DNA from: Glaciecola sp. XM2
GTDB taxonomy: Bacteria; Pseudomonadota; Gammaproteobacteria; Enterobacterales; Alteromonadaceae
DNA length: 64,000 bases
NCBI RefSeq assembly: GCF_018595715.1
Contig: NZ_JAHEOJ010000020.1
Coordinates: forward strand, 949,583 to 1,013,582
Direction: 5' to 3'
Position 1 is the stretch's first letter. Every line of letters begins with the position of its first letter. The notes under the pieces were generated by a model that was not told the origin of the DNA, searched no databases, and was given only the letters and a program-made list of their open reading frames with translations. A program made the translations under genes and the position numbers. Positions 38,970 through 48,714 of this stretch are shown here, piece after piece.

Positions 38970-40394
38970 TTAGGACTCTAATTTACCCGTCCAAATTTCT
39001 TTTTCTTCAATGTCACCTTGCATGTCACACTTTTTATGATCAAACGTAATGTCAACATTCGCTTTGCGCTTGTCTCGATAGTCTTTGGTGATGGACACAA
39101 TCGTAGGGGTAAGCAACACAATCGCAATCACGTTGACCACAGTCATCAATCCTAAAGCCATATCGGCCATTGCCCAGACGGTTGGCAGCGATGCCATCGC
39201 GCCCCACAGAATCATGATCAAGTACCCTGAGGTGAAAAACGTGCGCCCTAGCTTATTGTCGAGCTTAAACATATGCAGATTCGACTCTCCATAAGCGTAG
39301 TTAGCCACCACAGAAGTAAATGCGAAAAAGCCAATCGCTGCGGCAACAAAGTCTGCTCCGACGCCGCCCATATGCATTTCCATCGCGCTTTGGGTCAGAC
39401 GTATCCCCTCCATTTCACCAATAGAAGTATCTGTACCTAATAAAATAATAAAGGCGGTGGCGGTACATAGCACCATGGTATCTAAAAATACCCCCAGCAT
39501 TTGAATGTAACCTTGTGATGCTGGGTGATTAGGATGAGGACTTGCCGCTGCCGCTGCCTGTGGTACGCTCCCGGAGCCTGCTTCATTAGAATAAAGACCA
39601 CGCTGAATACCGTTTTGTATAGCCGCTGCGAACGCACCGGCGCCAGCTTCTTGCAGGCCAAAGGCCGAGGTGACAATTTGATAAAGTACGCCGGGTAAAA
39701 ATTCAATGTTGATAATGGTAATGACTAAGGCAACCAGCACATATGCGATGCCCATGAACGGCACCACCCATTCTGCAAACTTTGCAATGGCGCGAAGGCC
39801 GCCAACCACAATTAAACCAGCGACGACCATAATCACTAAGCCACTGTAGAATGTTGGGATTTGATAGCTGTTGTTAAGTGCATCTGAAATGGTGTTAGCT
39901 TGTACGGCGCTAAACACAAAGCCATAGCCAAAGAATAGGCAGAGCGCGAAGAGTACGGCAAACCAAGAATTCTTTAAGCCCTGCTTGATGTAATATGCGG
40001 GGCCGCCTCTGAATTGCCCGTCACTGTCTTTGATTTTATAAGCTTGCCCTAGCAATGATTCGGCATAACCTGTGGCCATGCCTAACAACGCAATCACCCA
40101 CATCCAAAACACAGCCCCAGCGCCACCTAAGGAGATAGCGACGGCGACACCCGCTAAATTCCCAGTGCCAACGCGTGCAGATAAACTTGTACACAATGCT
40201 TGAAAGGAGCTGATCCCTTGTTTGTCGGCTTTGTTGCTGTTCTTCAACAAAGAAAACATATGTTTGAAGTCGAGCAGTTGAATGAACTTGAGTCTGACAG
40301 TGAACCAGATGCCCGCTAACAGGAGCATAACAATTAAAACTTTCCCATCGCCCCACAGGATATTATTTACAAAACCAACGACTTCATTTATCAA
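38970..40394 (-). CDS. Sodium:alanine/glycine symporter (AGCS family)
   Basis: 474 residues with about 10-11 membrane helices. Family blocks are SFQALCTSLSARVGTGNLAGVA, GGAGAVFWMWVIALLGMATGYAES (quoted only in part here: VFWMWVIALLG), FRGGPAYYIKQG and GLYSNEAGSGSVPQAAAAA. It imports alanine or glycine with sodium. Monocistronic, facing the ubiF unit. Confidence 0.93.
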   Translation of the reverse strand: MINEVVGFVNNILWGDGKVLIVMLLLAGIWFTVRLKFIQLLDFKHMFSLLKNSNKADKQGISSFQALCTSLSARVGTGNLAGVAVAISLGGAGAVFWMWVIALLGMATGYAESLLGQAYKIKDSDGQFRGGPAYYIKQGLKNSWFAVLFALCLFFGYGFVFSAVQANTISDALNNSYQIPTFYSGLVIMVVAGLIVVGGLRAIAKFAEWVVPFMGIAYVLVALVITIINIEFLPGVLYQIVTSAFGLQEAGAGAFAAAIQNGIQRGLYSNEAGSGSVPQAAAAASPHPNHPASQGYIQMLGVFLDTMVLCTATAFIILLGTDTSIGEMEGIRLTQSAMEMHMGGVGADFVAAAIGFFAFTSVVANYAYGESNLHMFKLDNKLGRTFFTSGYLIMILWGAMASLPTVWAMADMALGLMTVVNVIAIVLLTPTIVSITKDYRDKRKANVDITFDHKKCDMQGDIEEKEIWTGKLES

Positions 40395-40545
40395 AATCTG
40401 ATGTCCCTATTGCTTCTTATTATCACATTTTTATCAACATGATAGCGTGAAGTGGGCGATAGTGCATTAATGGCTTTATGCCAAAAGCGACTTTCTTACA
40501 TCAAAAAAGCGTATTGGGAAGTGTAATGGTGTAAAAATGGTGAGA

Positions 40546-40621
40546 TGGCTGGGGTAGCAGGACTCGAACCTACGAATGGCGGGATCAAAACCCGCTGCCT
40601 TACCAACTTGGCTATACCCCA
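40546..40621 (-). tRNA. tRNA-Gln (UUG), copy 2
   Basis: 76 nt including encoded CCA. The acceptor is TGGGGTA / TACCCCA with G discriminator, and the anticodon loop TTTTGAT gives UUG. It is identical by eye to the neighbouring copy. Last gene of the Met-Leu-Gln-Gln operon. Confidence 0.97.
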
Positions 40622-40657
40622 GTCGTAAAGAAACTATATTAGGATGCATCTGGAAGA

Positions 40658-40733
40658 TGGCTGGGGTAGCAGGACTCGAACCTACGAATGGCGGGATCAA
40701 AACCCGCTGCCTTACCAACTTGGCTATACCCCA
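40658..40733 (-). tRNA. tRNA-Gln (UUG), copy 1
   Basis: 76 nt with encoded CCA; same sequence as the copy 36 bp downstream. Cloverleaf elements and the TTTTGAT anticodon loop are intact. Confidence 0.97.
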
Positions 40734-40737
40734 ACAA

Positions 40738-40822
40738 TGGTGCGGAAGGAGAGACTTGAACTCTCACGCCGTGAAGCACTGGAACCTAAATCCAGCGTGT
40801 CTACCAATTCCACCACTCCCGC
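40738..40822 (-). tRNA. tRNA-Leu (UAG)
   Basis: 85 nt with encoded CCA and a class II long variable arm. The acceptor GCGGGAG pairs with CTTCCGC through one G-T. The anticodon loop TTTAGGT gives UAG. Confidence 0.96.
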
Positions 40823-40848
40823 ATCTCCAGACACTTACCGAAATTAAT

Positions 40849-40925
40849 TGGTGGCTACGGCGGGACTCGAACCTGCGACCCCATCATTATGAGTGATGTG
40901 CTCTAACCAGCTGAGCTACGTAGCC
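40849..40925 (-). tRNA. tRNA-Met (elongator, CAU)
   Basis: 77 nt with encoded CCA. The acceptor is GGCTACG / CGTAGCC, and the anticodon loop CTCATAA gives CAU. The normal 1:72 G-C pair indicates the elongator form. First gene of the tRNA operon; a Met-Leu-Gln-Gln series also lies beside ubiF/miaB in E. coli. Confidence 0.95.
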
Positions 40926-40957
40926 ATGTAAATCCACTCAATTTCGGAGTGGCGCGT

Positions 40958-40986
40958 ATTATGCTCAGTTGAACTAGGGTCGTCAA
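40958..40986 (-). promoter_or_regulatory. tRNA operon promoter
   Basis: On the minus strand TTGACG (40986-40981), 17-nt spacer, CATAAT (40963-40958). A GC-rich discriminator (ACGCGCC) follows, typical of stringently controlled stable-RNA promoters. A CCACTC / GAGTGG hairpin lies in the leader. Confidence 0.8.
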
Positions 40987-41122
40987 CCGTTTTTTCGAGA
41001 ATTCCCTACAGTTGTACACATTCTAAGCAAGCGTGGCGTAAACTTAAGCAAAATGACAGCTTAGTAGCGCTAACTGAGCTGCCTTATCTCAAAAAATGAG
41101 CAATGGATATAGTGTGCAGACC

Positions 41123-42214
41123 TTACACGTTAAATCTAAAGTGGATGACGTCACCGTCTTTAACTATGTATTCTTTGCCTTCTAGACGCCATTTACCTGC
41201 ATCTTTTGCGCCTTGTTCACCGTTATAGGCGATAAAGTCGTCAAAACCCACAATTTCAGCGCGAATAAAGCCTTTTTCAAAGTCGGTATGTATTTTACCT
41301 GCCGCTTGAGGCGCTGTTGAGCCCTCTGGGAAAGTCCACGCTCTTACTTCTTTTACACCAGCGGTGAAATACGTTTTCAGCGTCAGGAGACTATATCCGC
41401 CGCGTATCACACGATTTAACCCGGGCTCTGTAAGACCAAGCTCTTCCATAAAGTCCGCTTTATCTTCTTCATCAAGCTCGGCAATATCAGACTCAATCGC
41501 GGCGCATACGGCTACCACAACGGCGCCTTCGGCGTCTGCGATGGCCTGAACTTTATCTAGATAAGGGTTATTCTCAAAACCATCTTCGTTCACATTAGCG
41601 ATGTACATAGTGGGTTTTAAGGTAAGGAAATTCATATAGCTAATGGCTTTATGCTCTTCTGGCGAAAGTTCAACAGCGCGAAGTAGGGTGCCTTCATTCA
41701 AATGTGGAAGAATCTTCTCAAGGACTTTCAGTTCAAATTTGGCATCAGCATCGCCGCCTTTAGCGCGTTTACCTACGCGTATCATGGCTTTTTCAGTGGT
41801 CTCTAAATCGGCAAGGCCAAGTTCGGTGTTGATGACATCAATATCTTCTTGTGGATCCACTTTGCCAGCAACGTGAACGATATTATCGTTATCAAAACAG
41901 CGTACAACATGACCAATGGCATCTGTTTCTCGTATGTTGGCTAGAAACTTATTGCCTAAACCTTCGCCTTTAGATGCACCGGCGACCAATCCAGCAATGT
42001 CAACAAACTCCATTGTTGTCGCAATCACTTTTTGTGGTTTAACGATAGCGGCTAGCTGGTCAAGACGGGTATCGGGCACCGGCACAACACCTGTGTTCGG
42101 CTCGATGGTACAAAAAGGAAAGTTAGCTGCTTCTATCCCAGCTTTGGTGAGGGCATTAAACAAAGTAGACTTGCCAACGTTAGGTAGTCCTACAATTCCG
42201 CATTTGAATCCCAT
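41123..42214 (-). CDS. ychF: Ribosome-associated ATPase YchF
   Basis: 363 residues, Obg-family P-loop protein. G1 is GLPNVGKST (about 8-16), followed by the DIAG-type switch FVDIAGLV. The G4 region deviates from NKxD, consistent with ATP rather than GTP preference. A C-terminal TGS domain ends in [15 protein letters not shown]. It is linked to ribosome binding and stress adaptation. Located downstream of pth in the usual rplY-pth-ychF order. Confidence 0.97.
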   Translation of the reverse strand: MGFKCGIVGLPNVGKSTLFNALTKAGIEAANFPFCTIEPNTGVVPVPDTRLDQLAAIVKPQKVIATTMEFVDIAGLVAGASKGEGLGNKFLANIRETDAIGHVVRCFDNDNIVHVAGKVDPQEDIDVINTELGLADLETTEKAMIRVGKRAKGGDADAKFELKVLEKILPHLNEGTLLRAVELSPEEHKAISYMNFLTLKPTMYIANVNEDGFENNPYLDKVQAIADAEGAVVVAVCAAIESDIAELDEEDKADFMEELGLTEPGLNRVIRGGYSLLTLKTYFTAGVKEVRAWTFPEGSTAPQAAGKIHTDFEKGFIRAEIVGFDDFIAYNGEQGAKDAGKWRLEGKEYIVKDGDVIHFRFNV

Positions 42215-42303
42215 AATGATTGCCTTAATATAAATGGTCGTGATGTAAAAGGTGTTAGTGGTAATGAGTCATCGCTGTTGTGAACACGAATCTCATGCTG
42301 CCG

Positions 42304-42891
42304 TTAATCTTCTGCTTTATATGAATGTAAGCGTTGTTGTGCGCTCACTAAATCTTGTTTTAACAGCAATGCTGTACATCGAATGGCTTCATCTATCGCG
42401 CCATCGATTTTTGCTTGTTCTTTTTCACTGGCTTTACTTAGAACATGCCCAGTGACGCGGCTTTTGTGTCCGGGGTGACCGATACCAATGCGCAAACGTA
42501 AAAAATCTTTTTGGTTGGCGAGGGCGCGCACTGTATCTCTTATTCCGTTTTGGCTTGAGCTGCCGCCTATCTTGAACTTTGCTATACCTGCTTCAAAGTC
42601 GAGCTCGTCAAAGGCAACCAGTAACTCTTCGGGTAATATTTTGTAGAAGGTACACATGGCGCCTACTGCTTGGCCACTCTTATTCATAAAAGTCGTGGGG
42701 ATAAGCAGCCTGACGTCTTTGCCTTCAATCATTCCGCGGCCGGTAAAACCAAAAAACTTAGCTTCATATTTCATGGGTATATTGAAATAGGAAGCTAAGT
42801 TTTCTACAAACATGGCACCTGCATTGTGCCGAGTATTGTGATATTCGGGGCCTGGATTACCCAAGCCCACGATTAGACGAATATCAGACAA
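42304..42891 (-). CDS. pth: Peptidyl-tRNA hydrolase with unusual loop residues
   Basis: 195 residues from a TTG start at 42891, chosen because GAGGAA lies nine bases upstream and the length then matches E. coli Pth (194). The longer frame would run into rplY. It recycles peptidyl-tRNA. GLGNPGPEYHNTRHNAG carries the catalytic Asn and His (N10 and H20 in E. coli numbering). The usual HDELD is FDELD here, and the usual GGHGGHNG is GGSSSQNG, so two conserved histidines are replaced while the essential Asp and Asn remain. The gene starts 4 nt after the rplY stop. Confidence 0.93.
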   Translation of the reverse strand: MSDIRLIVGLGNPGPEYHNTRHNAGAMFVENLASYFNIPMKYEAKFFGFTGRGMIEGKDVRLLIPTTFMNKSGQAVGAMCTFYKILPEELLVAFDELDFEAGIAKFKIGGSSSQNGIRDTVRALANQKDFLRLRIGIGHPGHKSRVTGHVLSKASEKEQAKIDGAIDEAIRCTALLLKQDLVSAQQRLHSYKAED

Positions 42892-42895
42892 CTGA

Positions 42896-43537
42896 TTATT
42901 CCTCTGGTGCCTCTTCAGTACCACCTTCTGCATCATCCGCTTCTACTGCAGGGCCTTTAGGCGCTTTAATAGTTACGATAGCAAGGTCATGGCCTTCGCC
43001 TTTACCTAGCTCAACAGACTCAACACCTTTAGGTAGTTTAATGTCTGACAAGTGAACGGTTTGACCCAGTTCAACAGCAGCCATATCTACTTCGATGTAC
43101 TCTGGTAAGTCTTTAGGTAGACAGGTTACTTCAAGCTCAAGCACTTGGTGCTCTGCGTGACCGCCGTCAGTTTTGATACCAGGAGCAACATCTTCGTTGA
43201 TGAAGTGAAGTGGTACGTTGGTGTGTAGTTTTTCACCGGCGATAACGCGTTGGAAATCAACGTGGGTTACTTTTGGCTTAAACGGGTGGCGCTGCATGTC
43301 TTTCACTAACGCTTCGACTTTCTTTCCGTCGATGTTAAGCGTTAATACGTGAGAGTAGAATGCTTCAAAGTCTTGCGCTTGTATCAATTTGTTGTGATCA
43401 AGAGTAAGTGATACAGGAGCTTCAGAACCACCATAAAGGATCGCTGGCACTTTTCCAGTAAGACGTAGGCGGCGGCTCGCACCTTTCCCTAGGTCAGTAC
43501 GGACGCTAGCATCCAAGTTAAATATTGCTTCAGACAT
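42896..43537 (-). CDS. rplY: 50S ribosomal protein L25 (CTC-type, long form)
   Basis: 213 residues from ATG 43537. GGAG sits seven bases upstream; an in-frame ATG four codons earlier overlaps that site and is less likely. The N-terminal L25 domain (about 1-93, [22 protein letters not shown] shown only as [17 protein letters not shown]) binds 5S rRNA. The C-terminal beta (TL5/CTC) domain and an acidic tail ([15 protein letters not shown]) follow. It is co-transcribed with pth and ychF. Confidence 0.95.
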   Translation of the reverse strand: MSEAIFNLDASVRTDLGKGASRRLRLTGKVPAILYGGSEAPVSLTLDHNKLIQAQDFEAFYSHVLTLNIDGKKVEALVKDMQRHPFKPKVTHVDFQRVIAGEKLHTNVPLHFINEDVAPGIKTDGGHAEHQVLELEVTCLPKDLPEYIEVDMAAVELGQTVHLSDIKLPKGVESVELGKGEGHDLAIVTIKAPKGPAVEADDAEGGTEEAPEE

Positions 43538-43733
43538 AATTGTCTCCATTAGGTTTTAGTTAGCATAAACTTTGCGACCAAGTTATGCATGAGTCTCACA
43601 AAACACGTGAGTCCGTAATCAAACGGCGGCGAATTCTATCATTAGTTAGCACAGCAAACAATTAATAAATGTCTGGCATGTTGGAGTGGTGAGAACCATC
43701 CACAACGCGGTTACAAAACTTAGATGTATTGGT

Positions 43734-43758
43734 AGGCTAACGCTAAAACTGTTAGCCT
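43734..43758. repeat. Inverted repeat between ggt and rplY
   Basis: AGGCTAAC, 9-nt loop, GTTAGCCT. It could end ggt transcription or act on rplY; no strong T tract on the minus strand. The rest of the 43538-43815 gap shows only a CTCAC / GTGAG repeat near 43596-43612. Confidence 0.35.
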
Positions 43759-43815
43759 GCTTTAAATACGTTTAATGATTGTGTCGTTGGGAAACCAAAC
43801 TTGCAGAAGCGCCTG

Positions 43816-45528
43816 CTAACGCCCAGCTGCCATACCATCCTTGCGAGGATCTGAACCGGCTGCCCATCCACGATCTAGCTTTTTAATAAGCTGAGCGCCG
43901 CCAAAGGCAATACCATTGGGCATTTCTAAATCGTGACCTTTTGCTGCTAATGCCCGCGCAACCTCAGGACTAAGGCTTTCTACAGCAATGCGCTTTTCGT
44001 TCAAATGTCTAAAACGAGCAGCATCTACCGCTTCTTGCGGATCCATACCAAACTCAATGAGGTTTAATAGCACCTGCACATGGCCTTGGGGCTGCATTGA
44101 ACCACTCATTACACCATATGACACCCAAGGTTCACCGTCGCGTGTCACAAAGGCTGGAATGATGGTGTGAAAAGGGCGTTTGTTTGGCGCGATTTGATTG
44201 GGATGGCCTTCTTCAAGGGTAAAGCCGGCGCCTCTATTTTGCAGCACCACGCCGGTACCGGGCACGACTACGCCCGAACCAAAATACCAAGACACTGAGT
44301 TAATTAGGGAGATCATATTCCCGTCAATGTCGGCGACGGTAAGGTAAATGGTATCAGACTCGGTTGCAAAACTGCCTGGCTCTGCTCGCTCCATGGCTTG
44401 GTCGGGGTCTATAAGCGCGGCACGTTTGGCTAGATAGTCTGGCGATAATAGAGCTTCTGGCTGCACGTCCATGCTTGCCGGGTCTGCCACGTAGCGGGCC
44501 AAATCGGCATAGGCTAGCTTTTTTGCTTCAATGAGAGTGTGTAAGTATTCAGATGAGTTATGCACCATGTTTGATAAATCAAAGTTTTCTAACATTTTGA
44601 GCATTTGTAAGGCGGCAATACCTTGGCCAGCGGGTGGCAGTTCATGCAGTGTATAGCCCTTATAGTCTATGGAAAGTGGCTCTACCCATTGACTCTCATG
44701 GCGGGCCAGGTCGTCGATAGTAATCAGGCCGCCAAGTTCATCTAAACCTGCAACGATTTCTTGACCAAGCTCACCACCATAGAAAGTGTCTACGCCATCT
44801 TTGGCAATACGGCGAAAGGTTTCAGCCAAGTCAGGGTTAGCAAACCACTGACCAGCACTTGGCGCCTTGCCGTCAATCAAAAATGTCGCTTTAGCACCTT
44901 CGTTGGCGTTGAGTACATCTAGCGTACCTGCCCAATCTTGGGCAATAATAGGAGTCACCGGGAACCCTTGCTCAGCAATAGCGATGGCAGGCGCCAGTAC
45001 TTCTGCCAAACTTAGCTTTCCATAGGTTTCTACCAAATCGTTCCAACCGGCTAATGCGCCGGGCACTGTAACTGTAACAGCGCCGCGATTGGGGATTTCA
45101 TCATACTTTTGTGCAAGCGCCTGTGTATCGATTTTAGAGCCTGACCTACCACTGCCATCTAAGCCGACGAGGCGTTCATTTTTAGCATCCCAGAGGATGG
45201 CGAACATATCGCCACCCATACCGGTCATGTATGGCTCAACCACATTCAGCACCGCAGCAGCAGCTACGGCTGCATCAAATGCATTGCCGCCCGACTGCAG
45301 AATATCCAAAGCCGCAGTCGTTGCTAGTGGTTGGCTTGTTGCTGCAACTGCGTTTGGTGCATACACGGTGGAACGCCCCGACCATGTCGCGGTGCTTGTG
45401 ACCGGGCCAGTTTGCAAGGATTGAACCGCCTGCGCCTGCACATGCGCACAATGCATTACGCTGGCGCTAAGCAGCGATGCAATCAAAAAATGTGCGGGTT
45501 TAAAAAAACGATGGGTAAGTGCTGGCAT
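43816..45528 (-). CDS. ggt: Gamma-glutamyltransferase family protein, periplasmic
   Basis: 570 residues. The signal peptide (about 1-33) ends at AQA. The Ntn-hydrolase fold includes AVAATSQPLAT, GGNAFDAAVAAAAVLNVVEP and GMGGDMF. The autoprocessing and catalytic Thr is the T of SDTIYLTVADIDGN, aligned to the TTHxSV motif of E. coli Ggt although the following residues differ (TIY). FGSGVVVPGTGVVLQNRG is further downstream. It would cleave glutathione or gamma-glutamyl peptides in the periplasm; the altered motif leaves room for another acylase specificity. Confidence 0.88.
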   Translation of the reverse strand: MPALTHRFFKPAHFLIASLLSASVMHCAHVQAQAVQSLQTGPVTSTATWSGRSTVYAPNAVAATSQPLATTAALDILQSGGNAFDAAVAAAAVLNVVEPYMTGMGGDMFAILWDAKNERLVGLDGSGRSGSKIDTQALAQKYDEIPNRGAVTVTVPGALAGWNDLVETYGKLSLAEVLAPAIAIAEQGFPVTPIIAQDWAGTLDVLNANEGAKATFLIDGKAPSAGQWFANPDLAETFRRIAKDGVDTFYGGELGQEIVAGLDELGGLITIDDLARHESQWVEPLSIDYKGYTLHELPPAGQGIAALQMLKMLENFDLSNMVHNSSEYLHTLIEAKKLAYADLARYVADPASMDVQPEALLSPDYLAKRAALIDPDQAMERAEPGSFATESDTIYLTVADIDGNMISLINSVSWYFGSGVVVPGTGVVLQNRGAGFTLEEGHPNQIAPNKRPFHTIIPAFVTRDGEPWVSYGVMSGSMQPQGHVQVLLNLIEFGMDPQEAVDAARFRHLNEKRIAVESLSPEVARALAAKGHDLEMPNGIAFGGAQLIKKLDRGWAAGSDPRKDGMAAGR

Positions 45529-45782
45529 GTTATCTCCTTGAGATTATTATTATTATTTCATTGCTGTGGAGTAAGAACACAAAAGAATAAACGCATTTAG
45601 GCATGCCTGCAAGGCTGAAACATAAGCACTTTTCACTACCGGCTCAATTGTTTGCAGATTGATGACACTTTGCCAAAGTGCTAGTGTTAGCACGTGACTT
45701 CTGCCGATGTTTTACGCCATGCTGGCGACTATACAACGCCGTTGCCAGTGCGTTATGGTCAAAGTGGATGTATTAAAAGTGC

Positions 45783-47087
45783 ATGCTTTGTTTACAACCC
45801 ATTATGGATTTTTTCTTTATGTTTCCCACACCACACACATCGATTAAAAATATGCAAAAAGTATTAGGCTGGTTGCTTATTGGGTTACTTTGCCCAACGA
45901 CATTAGGCGGATGCCTTAGCAGCTCTTTGGTGTACGCAAATACAGCGTTTCAGCTGGGCGCAGAGCGCAGCGAGCTTTACTTACCGTTACTCGCGAACAA
46001 ACGCGTGGGAGTGATTGTCAACCCTACATCGGTGCTTAACCCAGGTACGCGAGCCTCTCAACATCTCGTTGATTACCTTGTCGCTCAAGGTGTCGATGTC
46101 CAATTGGTATTTGCGCCAGAGCATGGGTTTCGCGGCGATAAGGGGGCAGGTGAGGTGATTGCTGACGATATTGACCCTGCCACACAACTACCCATTGTAT
46201 CTTTATATGGCCAGACCAAGCGCCCAACCCAGCAGATGCTAAACGCGATTGATGTGCTCGTGTTCGATATTCAGGATGTGGGAGTGCGTTTTTACACATA
46301 CATATCAACGATGCACTACGCTATGGAAGCCGCTGCACAACATGGCGTTGAATTTATTGTTTTAGACCGTCCTAATCCTAACGGGCAGTTTGTTGCAGGG
46401 CCGGTGCTTGAGCCGGCTTACCGTTCGTTTTTAGGGGTTCACCCGATCCCCATTGTGCATGGCCTTACCGTGGGGGAGTTAGCACATATGATCGTCGGAG
46501 AAAACTGGCTAGAGACCGATAAACCACTCAATCTGCATGTTATACCCATGCGTCACTATGATAAAACAATGGCTTACTCCCTGCCGATTGCTCCTAGTCC
46601 AAACTTGCCAACGGATCAGGCTATCCAATGGTATGCGTCGCTGTGTTTATTTGAGCCTACGCATATCAGTGTCGGCAGAGGGACGGCTTATCCCTTTCAA
46701 TTAATTGGCCATCCCAACTTGTCATTTGAATCCATGATACGTTCTGCAGTAACCATCGAAACGTTCACGCCGGTAAGCATGCCATCCTCTGCGCCTCACC
46801 CAAAATGGCAAGATACGCCTATTGAAGTGGTGCGAGTAGCAGCGCTAAAGCCGCAATTGAGTGGGTTTGATGTGGAATTGTTGGTAAAGGTCTTTGCTGC
46901 GGCAAATCAACAGGGAATCGAACTTGTTACGTCATCGGATTTTTTCGATAAGCTAGCGGGAACAAGCACACTGCGTCTTGCATTGCTCACAGGTAGGTCG
47001 CAACAGGAAATAGAGGCCCAATGGCAGGATGCGCTGCGCGCCTACAAAACCAGGCGCCAGCCGTATTTACTTTACCCTTTACACTAA
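45783..47087 (+). CDS. DUF1343 / NamZ-like exo-N-acetylmuramidase
   Basis: 434 residues from 45783; several in-frame ATGs exist, and the one at 45852 gives MQKVLGWLLIGLL...LGGC, a plausible lipoprotein or export signal. No start has a clear ribosome site. The core shows VGVIVNPTSV, FAPEHGFRGDKGAGE, FDIQDVGVRFYTYISTMHYAME and LDRPNPNG, diagnostic of DUF1343. Characterised members (NamZ) release terminal MurNAc during peptidoglycan recycling. The divergent neighbour is a gamma-glutamyltransferase, which could handle other cell-wall products, but the functional link is inferred. Confidence 0.88.
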   Translation: MLCLQPIMDFFFMFPTPHTSIKNMQKVLGWLLIGLLCPTTLGGCLSSSLVYANTAFQLGAERSELYLPLLANKRVGVIVNPTSVLNPGTRASQHLVDYLVAQGVDVQLVFAPEHGFRGDKGAGEVIADDIDPATQLPIVSLYGQTKRPTQQMLNAIDVLVFDIQDVGVRFYTYISTMHYAMEAAAQHGVEFIVLDRPNPNGQFVAGPVLEPAYRSFLGVHPIPIVHGLTVGELAHMIVGENWLETDKPLNLHVIPMRHYDKTMAYSLPIAPSPNLPTDQAIQWYASLCLFEPTHISVGRGTAYPFQLIGHPNLSFESMIRSAVTIETFTPVSMPSSAPHPKWQDTPIEVVRVAALKPQLSGFDVELLVKVFAAANQQGIELVTSSDFFDKLAGTSTLRLALLTGRSQQEIEAQWQDALRAYKTRRQPYLLYPLH

Positions 47088-47155
47088 AAGTAAACTCGCC
47101 AACGCTCGTTAGGGATACAGGCGATTAATGACTAGGGTAACACGTAGCGTAATAT

Positions 47156-47566
47156 CTACATTGTATTATCAGATGGCGCAGGGCCTTTTGGCTGGGCTAA
47201 GACGGTGATGTTGTGAACTTTTAATAAATCGCCAAATTGAGTTGTGGTCATCATGCCAGTGACCAAGCTAGCCTGCATTTCTACGGTCATTCCGTGTTTT
47301 TGGTATTCAGGCGCTAAGCCTTGAAGGGTATAGTTTTTACCGTCCTCGCTCACAAACCCATAAAACCCGCCCTCAAAGTCTAGGTACATAATCTGTCCAC
47401 GTAGGGTCATTTGGCTTGCATCCTTATGTTCTTCATGCACTTGTGCTGCGCTTGTTGGAGAAATGCTATCTGATGCTTGTTGGGAATCTTGAGCTTGACT
47501 TTGCTCGCTACCGCACCCTGTTAAAAGCATCAGTGAAAAAAGAAAAAAGAAAAATTTGTGGTTCAT
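47156..47566 (-). CDS. Putative lipoprotein, unknown function
   Basis: 136 residues. A phenylalanine-rich signal sequence ends in lipobox LLTGC (lipidated Cys at about 18). A Gln/Ser-rich linker (about 19-50) precedes a small domain (about 55-125) with TLRGQIMYLDFEGGFYGFVSEDGKNY, quoted in part as LDFEGGFYGFVSEDG. This looks like an OB-type or DUF beta domain, but I do not recognise the family. Monocistronic between the NamZ-like gene and the prs terminator. Confidence 0.75.
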   Translation of the reverse strand: MNHKFFFFLFSLMLLTGCGSEQSQAQDSQQASDSISPTSAAQVHEEHKDASQMTLRGQIMYLDFEGGFYGFVSEDGKNYTLQGLAPEYQKHGMTVEMQASLVTGMMTTTQFGDLLKVHNITVLAQPKGPAPSDNTM

Positions 47567-47604
47567 AACTTGCTCGGTAGTTGCGTGTTGTCACTGTAGG
47601 CACT

Positions 47605-47636
47605 AAAAAGGCCGGTTTAGTTCCCTAAAGCGGCCT
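47605..47636 (-). terminator. Terminator after prs
   Basis: On the minus strand AGGCCG-CTTTAG / CTAAAC-CGGCCT stem with TTTTT after it, 28 bp downstream of the prs stop. Confidence 0.8.
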
Positions 47637-47663
47637 GTTTATTTATTTCTGTTGTGTATACAG

Positions 47664-48611
47664 TTAATATTCAAACATCGCAGAGATAGACTCTTCGTTG
47701 CTTATCCGACGAATTGTTTCTGCTAACATTTCAGACAAAGTCAGTTGTTTTACTTTCTTCAGTTTTTTAATCTCATCGCTTAGCGGAATACTGTCGGTGA
47801 TAATGATTTCATCAATCACAGATTCTTCTAGATTCTTAGCCGCTGCACCCGAGAAAATAGCATGGGTTGCGTAGGCGAATACGCGTTTGGCACCATGTGC
47901 TTTTAAGGCTTCTGCTGCTTTGGCTAGTGTGCCGCCGGTATCAATCATATCGTCAACAATAATACAATCGCGTCCGTTCACGTCACCAATAATATTCATT
48001 ACTTGAGCCACGTTCGCTTTAGGGCGACGTTTATCGATAATCGCTAAATCAGTATCGTTTAGCAGTTTAGCGGTGGCTCGCGCTCGAACAACCCCGCCAA
48101 TGTCTGGCGATACAACCACCGGCGACGTAAAGTCACGCTGGAACATATCATCCAACAAAATAGGAGTGCCAAATGCATTGTCTACTGGTACATCGAAGAA
48201 GCCTTGTATTTGCTCGGCATGCAAATCGATAGTCAGTACGCGGTCAACGCCAACGTTAGACAAGAAGTCTGCAACCACTTTTGCAGTAATCGGTACGCGG
48301 GCACTGCGCACTCGTCGGTCTTGGCGAGCATAACCAAAATACGGAATAACCGCGGTTATGCGTCCGGCAGACGCGCGTCTAAATGCGTCTATCATGACAA
48401 TCAGTTCCATCAGATTGTCGTTAGTCGGTGCGCACGTAGACTGGATAATAAAAACGTCCGAACCACGGACGTTTTCATGAATTTCTACGCTAATTTCGCC
48501 ATCACTGAAACGCCCAACGCTGGCGTTTCCTAATTTAGTATATAGACGGTCGGCAACTTTCTGAGCGAGTTCAGGAACAGCATTTCCTGTAAATAGCTTC
48601 ATATCTGGCAC
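47664..48611 (-). CDS. prs: Ribose-phosphate pyrophosphokinase
   Basis: 315 residues, the usual length. Makes PRPP from ribose 5-phosphate and ATP for nucleotide, histidine and tryptophan synthesis. It starts [11 protein letters not shown] like the E. coli enzyme. FGYARQDRR is the ATP-binding flexible loop region and [10 protein letters not shown] the PRPP/ribose-phosphate signature. Third gene of lolB-ispE-prs. Confidence 0.99.
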   Translation of the reverse strand: MPDMKLFTGNAVPELAQKVADRLYTKLGNASVGRFSDGEISVEIHENVRGSDVFIIQSTCAPTNDNLMELIVMIDAFRRASAGRITAVIPYFGYARQDRRVRSARVPITAKVVADFLSNVGVDRVLTIDLHAEQIQGFFDVPVDNAFGTPILLDDMFQRDFTSPVVVSPDIGGVVRARATAKLLNDTDLAIIDKRRPKANVAQVMNIIGDVNGRDCIIVDDMIDTGGTLAKAAEALKAHGAKRVFAYATHAIFSGAAAKNLEESVIDEIIITDSIPLSDEIKKLKKVKQLTLSEMLAETIRRISNEESISAMFEY

Positions 48612-48714
48612 AAGATATTCCTCAGTGCAATGTTAGGCGGTGGCGTGTGACGTCAATTAAGACGTGACTAGTGTAGTTCAATTTTATCAAGTTGTTACAG
48701 GCATTCAGATATAT

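Noticed and set aside
40476..40896. Open frames across the tRNA cluster on both strands
   Set aside because: They arise from the repeated tRNA-Gln genes and encode tRNA sequence.
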